Below are positions 17,922-27,017 of a DNA stretch of 64,000 nucleotides, in pieces. Origin of the DNA: Apibacter sp. B3706 (GTDB lineage: Bacteria > Bacteroidota > Bacteroidia > Flavobacteriales > Weeksellaceae); NCBI RefSeq assembly GCF_011082725.1, contig NZ_CP049715.1, positions 1,302,001-1,366,000 on the forward strand, read 5' to 3'. The stretch's first letter is position 1; the number at the start of each line of letters is the position of its first letter. The notes under the pieces were generated by a model, which made no database searches, had not been told where the DNA came from, and saw only the letters and a program-made list of their open reading frames with translations. A program made the translations under genes and the position numbers.

Positions 17922-19265
17922 TCATCCTAAAATCTTCGATGCATCCAAAACTATTTTTACTAAAAACAGTAACGAAACAACATAAACTGTTGGAGTAACC
18001 TCTTTTCTTCTGCCTCCTAATACTTTCAATAAAGTAAAGCTTAGCATACCAAATACAATACCTTCCGCTATACTAAATGTAAAAGGCATAAAAATTATGG
18101 TTAAAAATGCGGGTAAACCTTCCGTGATATCATTAAAATTAATTTTTACAACAGAAGAAATCATAAAGAGACCGACAATAATTAAAGCCGGAGCTGTGGC
18201 AGCTGCCGGAACCAGTAAAAATATAGGTGCTAGAAATAAAGATAAAAAGAACATCAAAGCTGTACTAACTGCTGTAAGGCCGGTACGCCCTCCGGAGGCT
18301 ACTCCGGAAGCACTTTCTACATATGAAGTAATCGTGCTGGTACCCAAGATCGCTCCAACCGTCGTTCCCAATGCATCAGACAATAATGCTTTTTTCATTT
18401 GAGGAAAATTTCCTTCTTCATCCGTGAATCCCAATTTAGATACAACTCCTATTAATGTTCCAATCGTATCAAACAAATTAACAAATAGAAAAGTGAAAAC
18501 TACAATCAACATATCCACTGAAAATATTTTGTCCCATCCTTCAGAAGAAAACATCGGTTCGACAGCTTTACCAAATATAGGTTCAATGGAAGGAGGCATG
18601 CTTACCAATGAACCTGGTAATTGTATGTCGCCCAACAAATAGCTGAATAAAGTGGAAACTACAATTCCCGCTAAGATAGATCCATTTATATTGCGCGAAT
18701 GAAGTACAGCCGTAACCAACAATCCCGCAAAAGCAATCCATACCGAATGTTGTTTAAAATCACCTAAAGCAAGAAAAGTATTGGGATCTGAAACAATGAT
18801 ATTCGCTCCTTTTAGTCCTATTAAAGTAATAAATAATCCAATTCCGACAGGGATTGCCTCTTTCAGTACTCTAGGAATGCTTTTAACTATCATTTCCCTG
18901 ACATTCAAAAAAGTAAGAATTATAAATATAAGCCCCTCTATAAAAACAGCTGTTAGAGCAAATTGCCAAGAATATCCAAGTCCTAAAACTACAGAAAAAG
19001 CAAAAAAGCTGTTCAGTCCCATTCCGGGTCCTTGAGCTATGGGCAATTTTGCCAATATTCCCATTAACAACGTCGCAAAAATAATAGCTAACGTAGTTCC
19101 TGTAAAAAGAGCTTCTCTATCCATTCCCGTTTCCGATAAAATACTAGGATTGACTATCAAAGCATAGGACATGGTTAAAAAAGTGATGATCCCGGCTACT
19201 AATTCTTTTTTAATAGTTGTACCATTTTCGGATAGCTTAAAATATCCGTCTAGAAAAGTTTTCAT
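17922..19265 (-). CDS. NCS2-family purine permease (AzgA/PbuG-like)
   Basis: This is an inner-membrane nucleobase:cation symporter of 447 residues with about 12-14 hydrophobic segments. The N-terminus (KKELVAGIITFLTMSYAL) and the motif AQGPGMGLNSFFAF (about 77-90) are typical of the AzgA/PbuG/PbuO subgroup for adenine, guanine or hypoxanthine, as is the ESASGVASGGRTGL segment (about 315-328). The exact base cannot be told. TACTTTTG at 19296-19303 on the minus strand is a plausible -7 element. I saw no purine riboswitch in the 118-bp leader. Confidence 0.92.
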   Translation of the reverse strand: MKTFLDGYFKLSENGTTIKKELVAGIITFLTMSYALIVNPSILSETGMDREALFTGTTLAIIFATLLMGILAKLPIAQGPGMGLNSFFAFSVVLGLGYSWQFALTAVFIEGLIFIILTFLNVREMIVKSIPRVLKEAIPVGIGLFITLIGLKGANIIVSDPNTFLALGDFKQHSVWIAFAGLLVTAVLHSRNINGSILAGIVVSTLFSYLLGDIQLPGSLVSMPPSIEPIFGKAVEPMFSSEGWDKIFSVDMLIVVFTFLFVNLFDTIGTLIGVVSKLGFTDEEGNFPQMKKALLSDALGTTVGAILGTSTITSYVESASGVASGGRTGLTAVSTALMFFLSLFLAPIFLLVPAAATAPALIIVGLFMISSVVKINFNDITEGLPAFLTIIFMPFTFSIAEGIVFGMLSFTLLKVLGGRRKEVTPTVYVVSLLFLVKIVLDASKILG

Positions 19266-19383
19266 GTTATCAGTTTAGTTTAGTTTAGTAAAAAGCAAAA
19301 GTACTAACAAATAAGTAATATTGGTTAGTGTTTTTGTGTGTAAAGGCTGCCTTTCCACTCATTTAATCAATTGCAATTTTTAT

Positions 19384-20310
19384 TTAATTAATTATCAGTT
19401 TATTAAAATCTAAAGTTAAAAGCTCTTCGGGTAAAATCGTATTGAAAAAGACTTGACCGGCTTCTTCTTTTAGTATGGATATATCGGTGTAACGATTGGA
19501 AAAATGCCCTAATATTAATACTTTAACGTTTGCCATTTTTGCTATTTCTGCGGCTTGATGTGCTGTGGTATGTCCTGTTTTAGAAGCTAATTCTCTTAAT
19601 TCATCTAAAAAAGTAGCTTCATGGTATAAAACATCTACCCCTTTAATTAACGGGACTATATTGGGACTGAATTTAGTATCTGAACAAAAGGCATAGCTGT
19701 AAGAATGTTTAGGAGGAAGGGTAAGATACTCATTTTTTATGATATCTCCGGATTGAGTTATAAAATCTTTACCTAATTTCAAATTATGATAATCGCATAC
19801 TTCAATTTCGGGATTGTATTTAATTACATCCATATTAAGCCTTCTCGACTTTACTTTTTCTTTAAATAAAAACCCATTGGTGTAAATACGATGGTTTAAT
19901 GGAATCGTCCAAACACACAATTTATTATCTTCATAAATTAATTCACTTTTTAAAGAAGTCAGTTCAATAAAGTTAATTTCAAAATGATTACTACTCTCAG
20001 TTAATAGTAATTGAACTTCAATTAATTTTTTAATTCCTTTGGGCCCATAAATGGTTAAAGGTTCGGTTCTTCCCAATAAATGAAAGGAAGATATAAGCCC
20101 GATCAAACCAAAAACATGATCGCCATGCAGATGAGAAATAAATATAGTATTTATATGGGTAAATTTTACTCTTGCTTTTCTAAGTTGTACTTGAGTCCCT
20201 TCTCCACAATCTATTAGAAAATATTGGTTATTACATTCTAATAACTGTGATGTAGGATTGGTACGAACAGTCGGAACCGCTGAGTTATATCCTAAAATAG
20301 TAAGTTTCAT
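19384..20310 (-). CDS. rnz: Ribonuclease Z
   Basis: This is a metallo-beta-lactamase-fold endonuclease that trims tRNA 3' ends or degrades RNA. The zinc motif HLHGDH is at residues 60-65. Further ligands are visible as SDTKF (Asp, about 213), and HEA and GHTTAHQAAEIA later in the sequence. The N-terminus MKLTILGYNSAVPT and the exosite region fit the short RNase Z form, and 308 residues is normal. It is followed by the purine permease on the same strand, 118 bp away, with no obvious link. Confidence 0.94.
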   Translation of the reverse strand: MKLTILGYNSAVPTVRTNPTSQLLECNNQYFLIDCGEGTQVQLRKARVKFTHINTIFISHLHGDHVFGLIGLISSFHLLGRTEPLTIYGPKGIKKLIEVQLLLTESSNHFEINFIELTSLKSELIYEDNKLCVWTIPLNHRIYTNGFLFKEKVKSRRLNMDVIKYNPEIEVCDYHNLKLGKDFITQSGDIIKNEYLTLPPKHSYSYAFCSDTKFSPNIVPLIKGVDVLYHEATFLDELRELASKTGHTTAHQAAEIAKMANVKVLILGHFSNRYTDISILKEEAGQVFFNTILPEELLTLDFNKLIIN

Positions 20311-20631
20311 AAATTTTAAGTTGTATTTTTGAGTTTTTACAAACTATTACCTTACTAATATTTTTCATAAAAATACATGATTTTTTTCATTTGATAAATA
20401 AAAAATTAATTTTTAAGGCACTTTTTTTTACGCTTTTTTTTCATTTTTAACACATTTTTTAAGAAAAATAAGTGATTTTTTAATGAATTTTTTCTTAATT
20501 AAATTAGCGCAAAATACTAAATTTCAAACAATTACATTTTAAAAAAATGTTTTTTAAAGAAAAAAATTACAATTTATAACAATTCAAATATATTATTCAT
20601 ATATTACTGTCCTTAATAAAATAAAAACATT
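20311..20631. other. Divergent intergenic region between rnz and dctA, rich in A/T tracts
   Basis: Contains many T- and A-tracts of 5-8 bases at near-helical spacing (about 20400-20515), which should make the DNA bent or stiff. Promoters for both flanking genes must be here, but I found no complete consensus, only partial elements. There is no RNA gene or reading frame. Confidence 0.5.
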
Positions 20632-21933
20632 ATGAAAATACTTAAAAGTCTTTACGTACAAGTAATAATTGCCATAATTATAGGTATTCTTATTGGATAT
20701 TTTTTCCCAAGTGAAGATATTATAGTTAATGGAGTTAAACAACACAGTACGGGACTTGGTGAAATGCTAAAACCATTAGGAGACGGATTTATCAAGCTAA
20801 TTAAAATGATCGTAGGACCTTTGATTTTCTGTACCATTGTGCTGGGTATTGCAGGAATGGAAGATACTAAAAAGGTTGGTAAGGTTGGTTTAACAGCTAT
20901 TGTTTATTTTGAAATTATGACAACAATAGCTTTAATCATCGGCTTGGTTTTCGTTAATGTGCTAAAACCCGGAAACGGCATGCATGTAGATCCTTATGCA
21001 TTGGATTCTTCATCTATGTCCCATTATATAGAAAAAAGTAAAGAAGATCACGGAATTATTACGTTTATTTTGGATATGATTCCTGAAAATGTTATTGCTT
21101 CAATTGCTTCTAATAATTTACTTCAAGTGTTGGTATTTGCCATTCTTTTTGGTTTTGCCATGACGAAAATTGGACCTAAATCTTCAAAACCGGTTCTATC
21201 CGTAATGCAATCTTTCCTGGATGGACTTTTTGCTATTATAAAAATAATTATGTATCTGGCACCTTTAGGAGCCATGGGTGCTATGGGATATACCATTGGA
21301 GTTTACGGATTGAAAGCATTGAGTAATTTAGGAATGTTAATCTTATGCTTTTATCTAACGTGTATTGTTTTCATTTTCGGAGTTATCGGAGCAGTTCTTT
21401 ATTACAATAAAGTCAATATATTCAAATTTATTAAATATATTAAAGAGGAACTTTTAATTGTGCTCGGCACCTCATCTTCCGAATCAGCATTACCGGGAAT
21501 TATGAGCAAGATGGAGAAGATAGGATGTTCTAAGTCTGTCGTTGGTTTGGTTATACCAACCGGCTATTCTTTTAATCTCGACGGTACTTCCATTTATCTT
21601 ACCATGGCTGCTGTTTTTATTTCTCAAGCTTTAGACATGCATTTGAATTTACAACAAGAAATTACGCTTCTTTTAGTATTGCTTTTAACCTCAAAAGGTG
21701 CAGCCGGGGTAACAGGAAGTGGTTTTATTACTCTTGCCGCTACCCTTCCGGTAGTAGGACATGTACCGGTTGAGGCTGTGGCGTTAATATTCGGTATTGA
21801 TAAATTCATGAGTGAAGCAAGAGCTTTAACTAATTTAATAGGTAATGCAGCAGCTACAATTGTTGTTGCCAGAAGGGAAAATGAATTTAATTACGATAAA
21901 GCTGAAAGCATTTTAATATCCAATAAGTCTTAA
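20632..21933 (+). CDS. dctA: C4-dicarboxylate:cation symporter (DctA-like)
   Basis: This is an inner-membrane transporter of the dicarboxylate/amino acid:cation symporter family, 433 residues with eight predicted helices and two re-entrant loops. The first loop reads [12 protein letters not shown] (about 279-290), the DctA form rather than the glutamate carrier form. [16 protein letters not shown] (about 306-321) and [13 protein letters not shown] follow. It likely imports succinate, fumarate or malate. It is a single gene, with a strong stem-loop about 110 bp downstream. No partner two-component system is present. Confidence 0.92.
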   Translation: MKILKSLYVQVIIAIIIGILIGYFFPSEDIIVNGVKQHSTGLGEMLKPLGDGFIKLIKMIVGPLIFCTIVLGIAGMEDTKKVGKVGLTAIVYFEIMTTIALIIGLVFVNVLKPGNGMHVDPYALDSSSMSHYIEKSKEDHGIITFILDMIPENVIASIASNNLLQVLVFAILFGFAMTKIGPKSSKPVLSVMQSFLDGLFAIIKIIMYLAPLGAMGAMGYTIGVYGLKALSNLGMLILCFYLTCIVFIFGVIGAVLYYNKVNIFKFIKYIKEELLIVLGTSSSESALPGIMSKMEKIGCSKSVVGLVIPTGYSFNLDGTSIYLTMAAVFISQALDMHLNLQQEITLLLVLLLTSKGAAGVTGSGFITLAATLPVVGHVPVEAVALIFGIDKFMSEARALTNLIGNAAATIVVARRENEFNYDKAESILISNKS

Positions 21934-22401
21934 GTGTGATTTGTAATTTATTTTTAAAAAATATAATTTGTTAAATAAATATTATCATTTTTTTGGTAAA
22001 ATTATAAATTAAAAATAGATTTGTATAAAATATACTAGTTTTGAAAGTCCTGGTAGATAATTTACTAGGGCTTTCTTAGTAAATTTTCTATTTTTTACTT
22101 CGACTTATTTATAAATATTCTTTTTAACGCAGGCTTACGTAAATTTATGAACATATATTTTTTATTTTTGTAATACTATGGATTAGCATAATATTAAATT
22201 TTTTAAAAGAAATTTGAAATTTTAGATTAATAAAATTTATTATTAGAAAATATTGAAAATATAAAAGATTTACTATGTTAATTTTTATTTAATATTTTAA
22301 ATGTTAATCTTATGAAGTAATTTATTTCGATAAATAAATTATCTTCAAGCATTTAAAATAGAATACGAGCAACTTTTGAATTATAATTAAGCAATTAACC
22401 G
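21934..22401. other. 468-bp intergenic region between dctA and the cysteine desulfurase gene
   Basis: Highly AT-rich. It contains one clear structure, the stem-loop at 22043-22075. The rest has no coding frame, no RNA gene and no full consensus promoter. Confidence 0.5.
22043..22075 (+). terminator. Stem-loop after dctA, probable terminator
   Basis: A 15-base stem runs from GAAAGTCCTGGTAGA to its partner TTTACTAGGGCTTTC with three wobble pairs and a short loop. A modest T-rich tail (TTAGTAAATTTTC) follows, then TTTTTT about 15 bases later. Confidence 0.55.
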
Positions 22402-23577
22402 ATGAAAAAAATATATTTAGACAGTGCCGCTTCAACCATTATAGATGAAAGAGTTATTGAAGCAATGATTCAATCTATGAAAGAAGATTTTGGTAACCCT
22501 TCTGCTATACACAGCTTTGGGCAAGAAAGTAAGTCAAAAATAGAAATGGTCAGAAAAAATATAGCTCAATGGTTGCATGTAAATCCTAATGAAATCATTT
22601 TCACAAGCTGCGGTACTGAATCTAATAATTTAATTTTACGTTCTTGTATAGAAAACTTATCTATTAAACGGATCATATCTTCTCCCTTAGAACATAAATC
22701 TGTTTTGGAAACCATCAGAGATCTAAAAGAAAAACATCCTGAAATTGAAGTTGTTTTTCTTCCTTTGAAGAATAAAAAAGGAGATTTGGATATTGCTTTT
22801 TTAGAAGATTTACTAGAAGATAAAATTCCAACATTAGTTTCTTTAATGCATTCCAATAATGAAATTGGAAATTTAACGGATATTGATAGTATTGCTCAAT
22901 TATGTAAAAAATATGGAGCTTTATTTCATTCAGATACTGTTCAAACTATGGCTCATTACCCTTTAGATTTCTCTAAAACACCCATTGATTTTGCTTCTTG
23001 CAGTGCCCATAAATTTCATGGTCCTAAAGGAATAGGAATGGCTTTTATAAGAAAATCAAGCGGTTTAAAAGGTATTATTACCGGAGGAACTCAGGAGCGT
23101 AATTTACGAGCAGGAACTGAAAATGTTTACGGTATTGTTGGCTTAGGTAAATCTTTTGATTATGCTATGCAAGAATTAAAGGAAAGAAGAAAGATAATTG
23201 AAGATTTAAAACAATATACAATAGATCAATTGTCTAAAAATATACAAGGGGTTTTGTTTAATGGGCATGGAACAGATTTTACTAAAAGTAACTATACACT
23301 TTTAAGTATTTTGCTTCCTTTTCCCAATACATTGGTTGGTTTTCAACTCGATATGAAGGGTATCGCCGTTTCTCAAGGAAGCGCCTGTGCTTCCGGTGCT
23401 TCTAAACCGTCAAAAACCATGTTGCAGCTTTATACTGAAGAAGAATTAAAAAATACAACGACGTTACGCATTTCATACAGCCATTATAATACAAAAGAAG
23501 AAATAGATGTTTTGATCAATTTTCTTTCTGAGATACAAAAGAATTTAACTAATACCATCCCCGCCGAAAATGGGTAA
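22402..23577 (+). CDS. Cysteine desulfurase (IscS/NifS class)
   Basis: This is a PLP enzyme that removes sulfur from cysteine for Fe-S clusters or tRNA thiolation. It opens with YLDSAAST, the PLP lysine lies in SAHKFHGPKG (Lys204) and the catalytic Cys in SQGSACASG (Cys329). The active-site loop is the class I (IscS/NifS) form, unlike the SufS RxGHHCA. It is 391 residues and no iscU, sufE or other cluster-assembly gene is adjacent, so the target pathway is open. Its last 29 bases overlap the convergent M1-like gene. Confidence 0.93.
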   Translation: MKKIYLDSAASTIIDERVIEAMIQSMKEDFGNPSAIHSFGQESKSKIEMVRKNIAQWLHVNPNEIIFTSCGTESNNLILRSCIENLSIKRIISSPLEHKSVLETIRDLKEKHPEIEVVFLPLKNKKGDLDIAFLEDLLEDKIPTLVSLMHSNNEIGNLTDIDSIAQLCKKYGALFHSDTVQTMAHYPLDFSKTPIDFASCSAHKFHGPKGIGMAFIRKSSGLKGIITGGTQERNLRAGTENVYGIVGLGKSFDYAMQELKERRKIIEDLKQYTIDQLSKNIQGVLFNGHGTDFTKSNYTLLSILLPFPNTLVGFQLDMKGIAVSQGSACASGASKPSKTMLQLYTEEELKNTTTLRISYSHYNTKEEIDVLINFLSEIQKNLTNTIPAENG

Positions 23578-26392
23578 CCACAGCGCTTAAGTTAAAATTA
23601 AAGGTAAATCGAATATGGGATAAATAATTATTTTTTGCCGGTTCAAATCCCAACGTTGATTGAATGGGTAAATACAATTCTAAAAATTCAGGTATTATGT
23701 TCAATTTAACTCCTGAATCGTAGATAAAATACGTAGATTTCTTTTTATTCGAATACAATCCCATATCTGCATATAAGTCAAAAGGCTTCCATAAATGTAT
23801 TTCTCCATTTAATGAAGTAATCCATTTATTGGCTGATTTATCCAACATGGATTTAAAACCTCCTTCAGCCATTATATATTGTTGATAAAACAATCCACCG
23901 GTTGCAGATCTTCCTAAATAATCCATGTAATTAAAACTATAATCTGTGATATGATCTACTCCGAAATCGAAGTAAGTAGAATTGGAATGATTGTTTATAA
24001 AATATCCTCCAAAATAGCGTAAACTTATTTTTTTATTCGGCGCATATTCATGTCTAAAATATATTTCTGTACTTATTTTATTGAAAATATTAGAATGTTG
24101 GAAGTTCGTTTTACTATACCATTCATTAATGATTCTTTTATCTGAATGAGAATACGACAGATCCAGCAGATTATAATGGGAATAATCATTTTTTTCAAGA
24201 ATTTTAAACGGATCTTTTTCTCTTTCAACACTATTAAATGAAATTCCTATGGTTCTGTTAATATCTGATCTGGGCCTCTTTTTAAATATAAGATTTACAT
24301 TTCCTGAATATTTTTTATAACTCAAATTCTTATCATAATGATAATAAGTATATCCTGTTCCCATAGACATTCTTCTGAATAAGCCCTCTTCCATATCGTA
24401 ATTGTAATTTAAGGCACCTGAACCCGTTAAACTTTTGGTTCCTGTGGAATAGGTTGGAGAAAATGAATATTCAAAAGGTCTTGAAAATGGAGAACTATTA
24501 TAAAAACGTAATCCTAGTATAAATTTATCGTAATTGTTCCAGTTTATATTGGGTTCATAAAAAATTTGTGTATAATTAGGATTATCAACGTCTGCATAGA
24601 ATTTCATTTGCAATTTCTTTCTGTTCTTATAGATACCCTCTGTATTCAATAAATTATCATTATCGTTAATTTCCGGAAACAGGTAATTTTTATTTATAAG
24701 TAAACGATCATATTCTCCATTTTTAAATGAATATAAAGAATCTTTATTGGTTGAAAACACCCATTTCTGATTGATTATCTTCTTGTTTTTTTCTCCCGTG
24801 ATTAATATTGGAATCGGTAAAGCCGTTTTATTAGTGATACGTACTTTTATAGTATCTTTTTCATACTTATCCTCATAAAATTTTTTAATCTTAAAATTAA
24901 TACGATCATTGGTAACTATATAATTTTGAAAAAACCATGCTAAATTTTTTTGAGAGTTTATTTCTAAAATCCTTTGAAAGTCTGATGAAGTAATTTCACG
25001 ATCTTTTCCTTCTTCTATAAGCTTTTTAACTGAATTTTCGAAAAGATCCGCTCCCAAATAGGCGGATAGAAAATTAAAACTTAATCCCGATTTAAATCCA
25101 CTAATTATATACTGATTGATATTGCTCAATTCTAAAAAATCTTCACTTATCGGCTGATCATAATTTTGAGTGGCTATATATCTGTAACCTAATTTATATC
25201 GATCGGTTATAGGAACTTTAGATATGAAAAAATATTGTAACGGTTTAATTTTTATTATGCTAAGTTCTTTAGGAAGATTACCTAATAATTTAGTGTCAGG
25301 ATAATACTTCTTTAAATAATTTAATTGATAATAGGTAAGCAAACCGTTAGGTATCCAATGATATTTATTTTTATCCACTTGTATTACCTGATTGATAACT
25401 GAATAGGCTATTTGCTGAAACATTTTAAGATCAATTTTTACGTCATCAGGAAAAAGTTTCCATTCTTTTAAACCCAATAATTTAATATCATCAACTCCTA
25501 TAAAATTGCGATCTTTTTTAATTTTAGAGCTAATTAATAATTTTGAGGGTAGTTTGCCTAATTTTTCATTTAAAAATAGTAATTCGCGTTTAATATTTTT
25601 ATAATAAACTTCTTTAAATTTTTCATTAATGGAATATCCAATTACTACTTCGGTTTGCGATCCGTTTATAGTATAAATAAAAGAAATCGGTTTATTTTTA
25701 GTAAGGATCATAGTTACAGCATCACCGGATGTTCCCTGTAATTGATTTTCTCCCGCTTTTGTAAGATCTCCATCCATATATAAACCCATAGGATGGTAAA
25801 AGTTAATAGTATAATTGGTTTTTCTATAGGGATTAAACTCAGTATCGGTAAATGGCTCCAACTTGGGTTTTGAATTGATAAAATCTAGAGGCTGTATAAA
25901 AAAGTTTTTTAAAACATAAGTACCTTTTGAGGAAAATCCATATCCGGTAATTTTATTGGAAGGTATTTTTATATTATAATTTAAATCCAAAGATATACTA
26001 TCATTGGGTAATAAAGGAGAAAAAAGATTTACTTCGTAAAATTCAAAATCTCTAAGTAAAAAAACGGGTTGTCGTTTATTTATAAAGATGGTCAAATCAT
26101 TGATTCGACCTCTATCCATATATTTAGAAAAATATAAAGTTTTATTTCTATCCTCTAATTTTCGTTTTCCTAATACCGTATTAGTATTAGAATAGGAATT
26201 AGCGGCTGCGTGTAAATATATTTTATCTAAAGTTATACCCGTATTATTATAAAAAACGATCTTTTGTTTTACGGATATATTTTTAGTTAGACTGTCTAAG
26301 GTTGCTGATATGAGTATTTTGTCACTTTGTGAAAAGCACAATACAGGTAAAATTACTAAAATTATATTCGATAAGATTCTTAGAATTTTCAT
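23549..26392 (-). CDS. Degenerate M1-peptidase-like protein with C-terminal outer-membrane barrel
   Basis: This 947-residue exported protein starts with a signal peptide ending in CFSQS. Residues about 25-250 resemble the M1 aminopeptidase N-terminal domain and about 250-500 the gluzincin domain. The zinc-binding HEXXH site is absent: the aligned segment reads QQIAYS (about 326-331), followed by WIPNGLLTYYQ in place of WLNEG..TYY, so the zinc ligand Glu is also lost. The C-terminal half (about 600-947) is rich in alternating aromatic/polar strands and ends in a beta-signal-like Phe/Trp-Tyr, indicating a barrel. It probably binds rather than cuts. The ATG at 26392 is used because the longer frame starts with TTG. 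The downstream end overlaps the cysteine desulfurase gene. Confidence 0.72.
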   Translation of the reverse strand: MKILRILSNIILVILPVLCFSQSDKILISATLDSLTKNISVKQKIVFYNNTGITLDKIYLHAAANSYSNTNTVLGKRKLEDRNKTLYFSKYMDRGRINDLTIFINKRQPVFLLRDFEFYEVNLFSPLLPNDSISLDLNYNIKIPSNKITGYGFSSKGTYVLKNFFIQPLDFINSKPKLEPFTDTEFNPYRKTNYTINFYHPMGLYMDGDLTKAGENQLQGTSGDAVTMILTKNKPISFIYTINGSQTEVVIGYSINEKFKEVYYKNIKRELLFLNEKLGKLPSKLLISSKIKKDRNFIGVDDIKLLGLKEWKLFPDDVKIDLKMFQQIAYSVINQVIQVDKNKYHWIPNGLLTYYQLNYLKKYYPDTKLLGNLPKELSIIKIKPLQYFFISKVPITDRYKLGYRYIATQNYDQPISEDFLELSNINQYIISGFKSGLSFNFLSAYLGADLFENSVKKLIEEGKDREITSSDFQRILEINSQKNLAWFFQNYIVTNDRINFKIKKFYEDKYEKDTIKVRITNKTALPIPILITGEKNKKIINQKWVFSTNKDSLYSFKNGEYDRLLINKNYLFPEINDNDNLLNTEGIYKNRKKLQMKFYADVDNPNYTQIFYEPNINWNNYDKFILGLRFYNSSPFSRPFEYSFSPTYSTGTKSLTGSGALNYNYDMEEGLFRRMSMGTGYTYYHYDKNLSYKKYSGNVNLIFKKRPRSDINRTIGISFNSVEREKDPFKILEKNDYSHYNLLDLSYSHSDKRIINEWYSKTNFQHSNIFNKISTEIYFRHEYAPNKKISLRYFGGYFINNHSNSTYFDFGVDHITDYSFNYMDYLGRSATGGLFYQQYIMAEGGFKSMLDKSANKWITSLNGEIHLWKPFDLYADMGLYSNKKKSTYFIYDSGVKLNIIPEFLELYLPIQSTLGFEPAKNNYLSHIRFTFNFNLSAVVTHFRRGWY

Positions 26393-26424
26393 AGTTAACA
26401 GCAAGAAGTCACAGGAGATGATTA

Positions 26425-26940
26425 CTATTTAAACCTTATTTCAACGGCTCCAAAACGATATTTAATTATATCTGCTTCAAAATATTCAATATCATCCATA
26501 CTATTTAATATTTTATAAATTTCTTTTTTTAATACTCCTTTACCTTTGCCATGTATTAGTATCAACTTCTTAACCTTATCTTTCTTGGCTGATTTTATTT
26601 CCTCCATAGCTTTATTAATTTGCTTTTCAAGCATTTGATGAGGCATCATGTTTTTAAAAGAATCAACAATATTTCCTATATGCAAATCAATAATTCTTTC
26701 TTGTATAGTTTCTTTTTTTACATTATTGGTCTTTTTAGAAGATACATCTTCTTTTTTAGCATTAAAATCGGTAGCTTCAGTATACATGCTTGCATATTTA
26801 TCATAGGCAATTAAGTTATTTAGTGAATGAGTAACTTCAAATCCATAAGAATCTATTAAAACTGCTTTATTTCCTATAAAATTTTTTATAGTAAAAATTC
26901 CTTCTTCATCCAGTAGTTTAACTTTATCCCCGATCTTCAT
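26425..26940 (-). CDS. Smr-domain protein (DUF2027-type, short)
   Basis: This 171-residue cytoplasmic protein has an N-terminal SH3-like segment (MKIGDKVKLLDEEGIFTI) with an acidic/basic linker (about 65-80) and a C-terminal Smr domain. The Smr motifs are IDLHIG (about 84-89), in the LDLH position, and LIHGKGKGVLKKEI (about 127-140). Smr domains of MutS2 and related proteins are nucleases or nucleic-acid binders acting at branched DNA or collided ribosomes. Bacteroidota relatives with DUF2027 are usually about twice as long, so this is a reduced version. It lies 32 bp upstream of the M1-like gene and may be co-transcribed with it. Confidence 0.82.
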   Translation of the reverse strand: MKIGDKVKLLDEEGIFTIKNFIGNKAVLIDSYGFEVTHSLNNLIAYDKYASMYTEATDFNAKKEDVSSKKTNNVKKETIQERIIDLHIGNIVDSFKNMMPHQMLEKQINKAMEEIKSAKKDKVKKLILIHGKGKGVLKKEIYKILNSMDDIEYFEADIIKYRFGAVEIRFK

Positions 26941-26955
26941 ATAGATTGAATTAAT

Positions 26956-26986
26956 AAAGAAGGCTATCTTGAGGATAGCCTTCTTT
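26956..26986 (-). terminator. Terminator hairpin after gldJ
   Basis: The 13-bp arms AAAGAAGGCTATC and GATAGCCTTCTTT surround a 5-base loop, 31 bp past the gldJ stop on the minus strand. The T-run is short (TTTATTAATT), so strength is uncertain. Confidence 0.65.
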
Positions 26987-27017
26987 GTTTTGTTTATACT
27001 ATTTAATTTATTTTACA

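Noticed and set aside
18097-19035. Plus-strand frames opposite the purine permease gene
   Set aside because: They are shadows of a certain minus-strand gene; composition mirrors membrane-helix codons read backwards.
19266-19383. Purine riboswitch before the permease gene
   Set aside because: The 118-bp leader shows no three-way-junction core or conserved loop sequences; only a promoter element and TTTAG repeats were seen.
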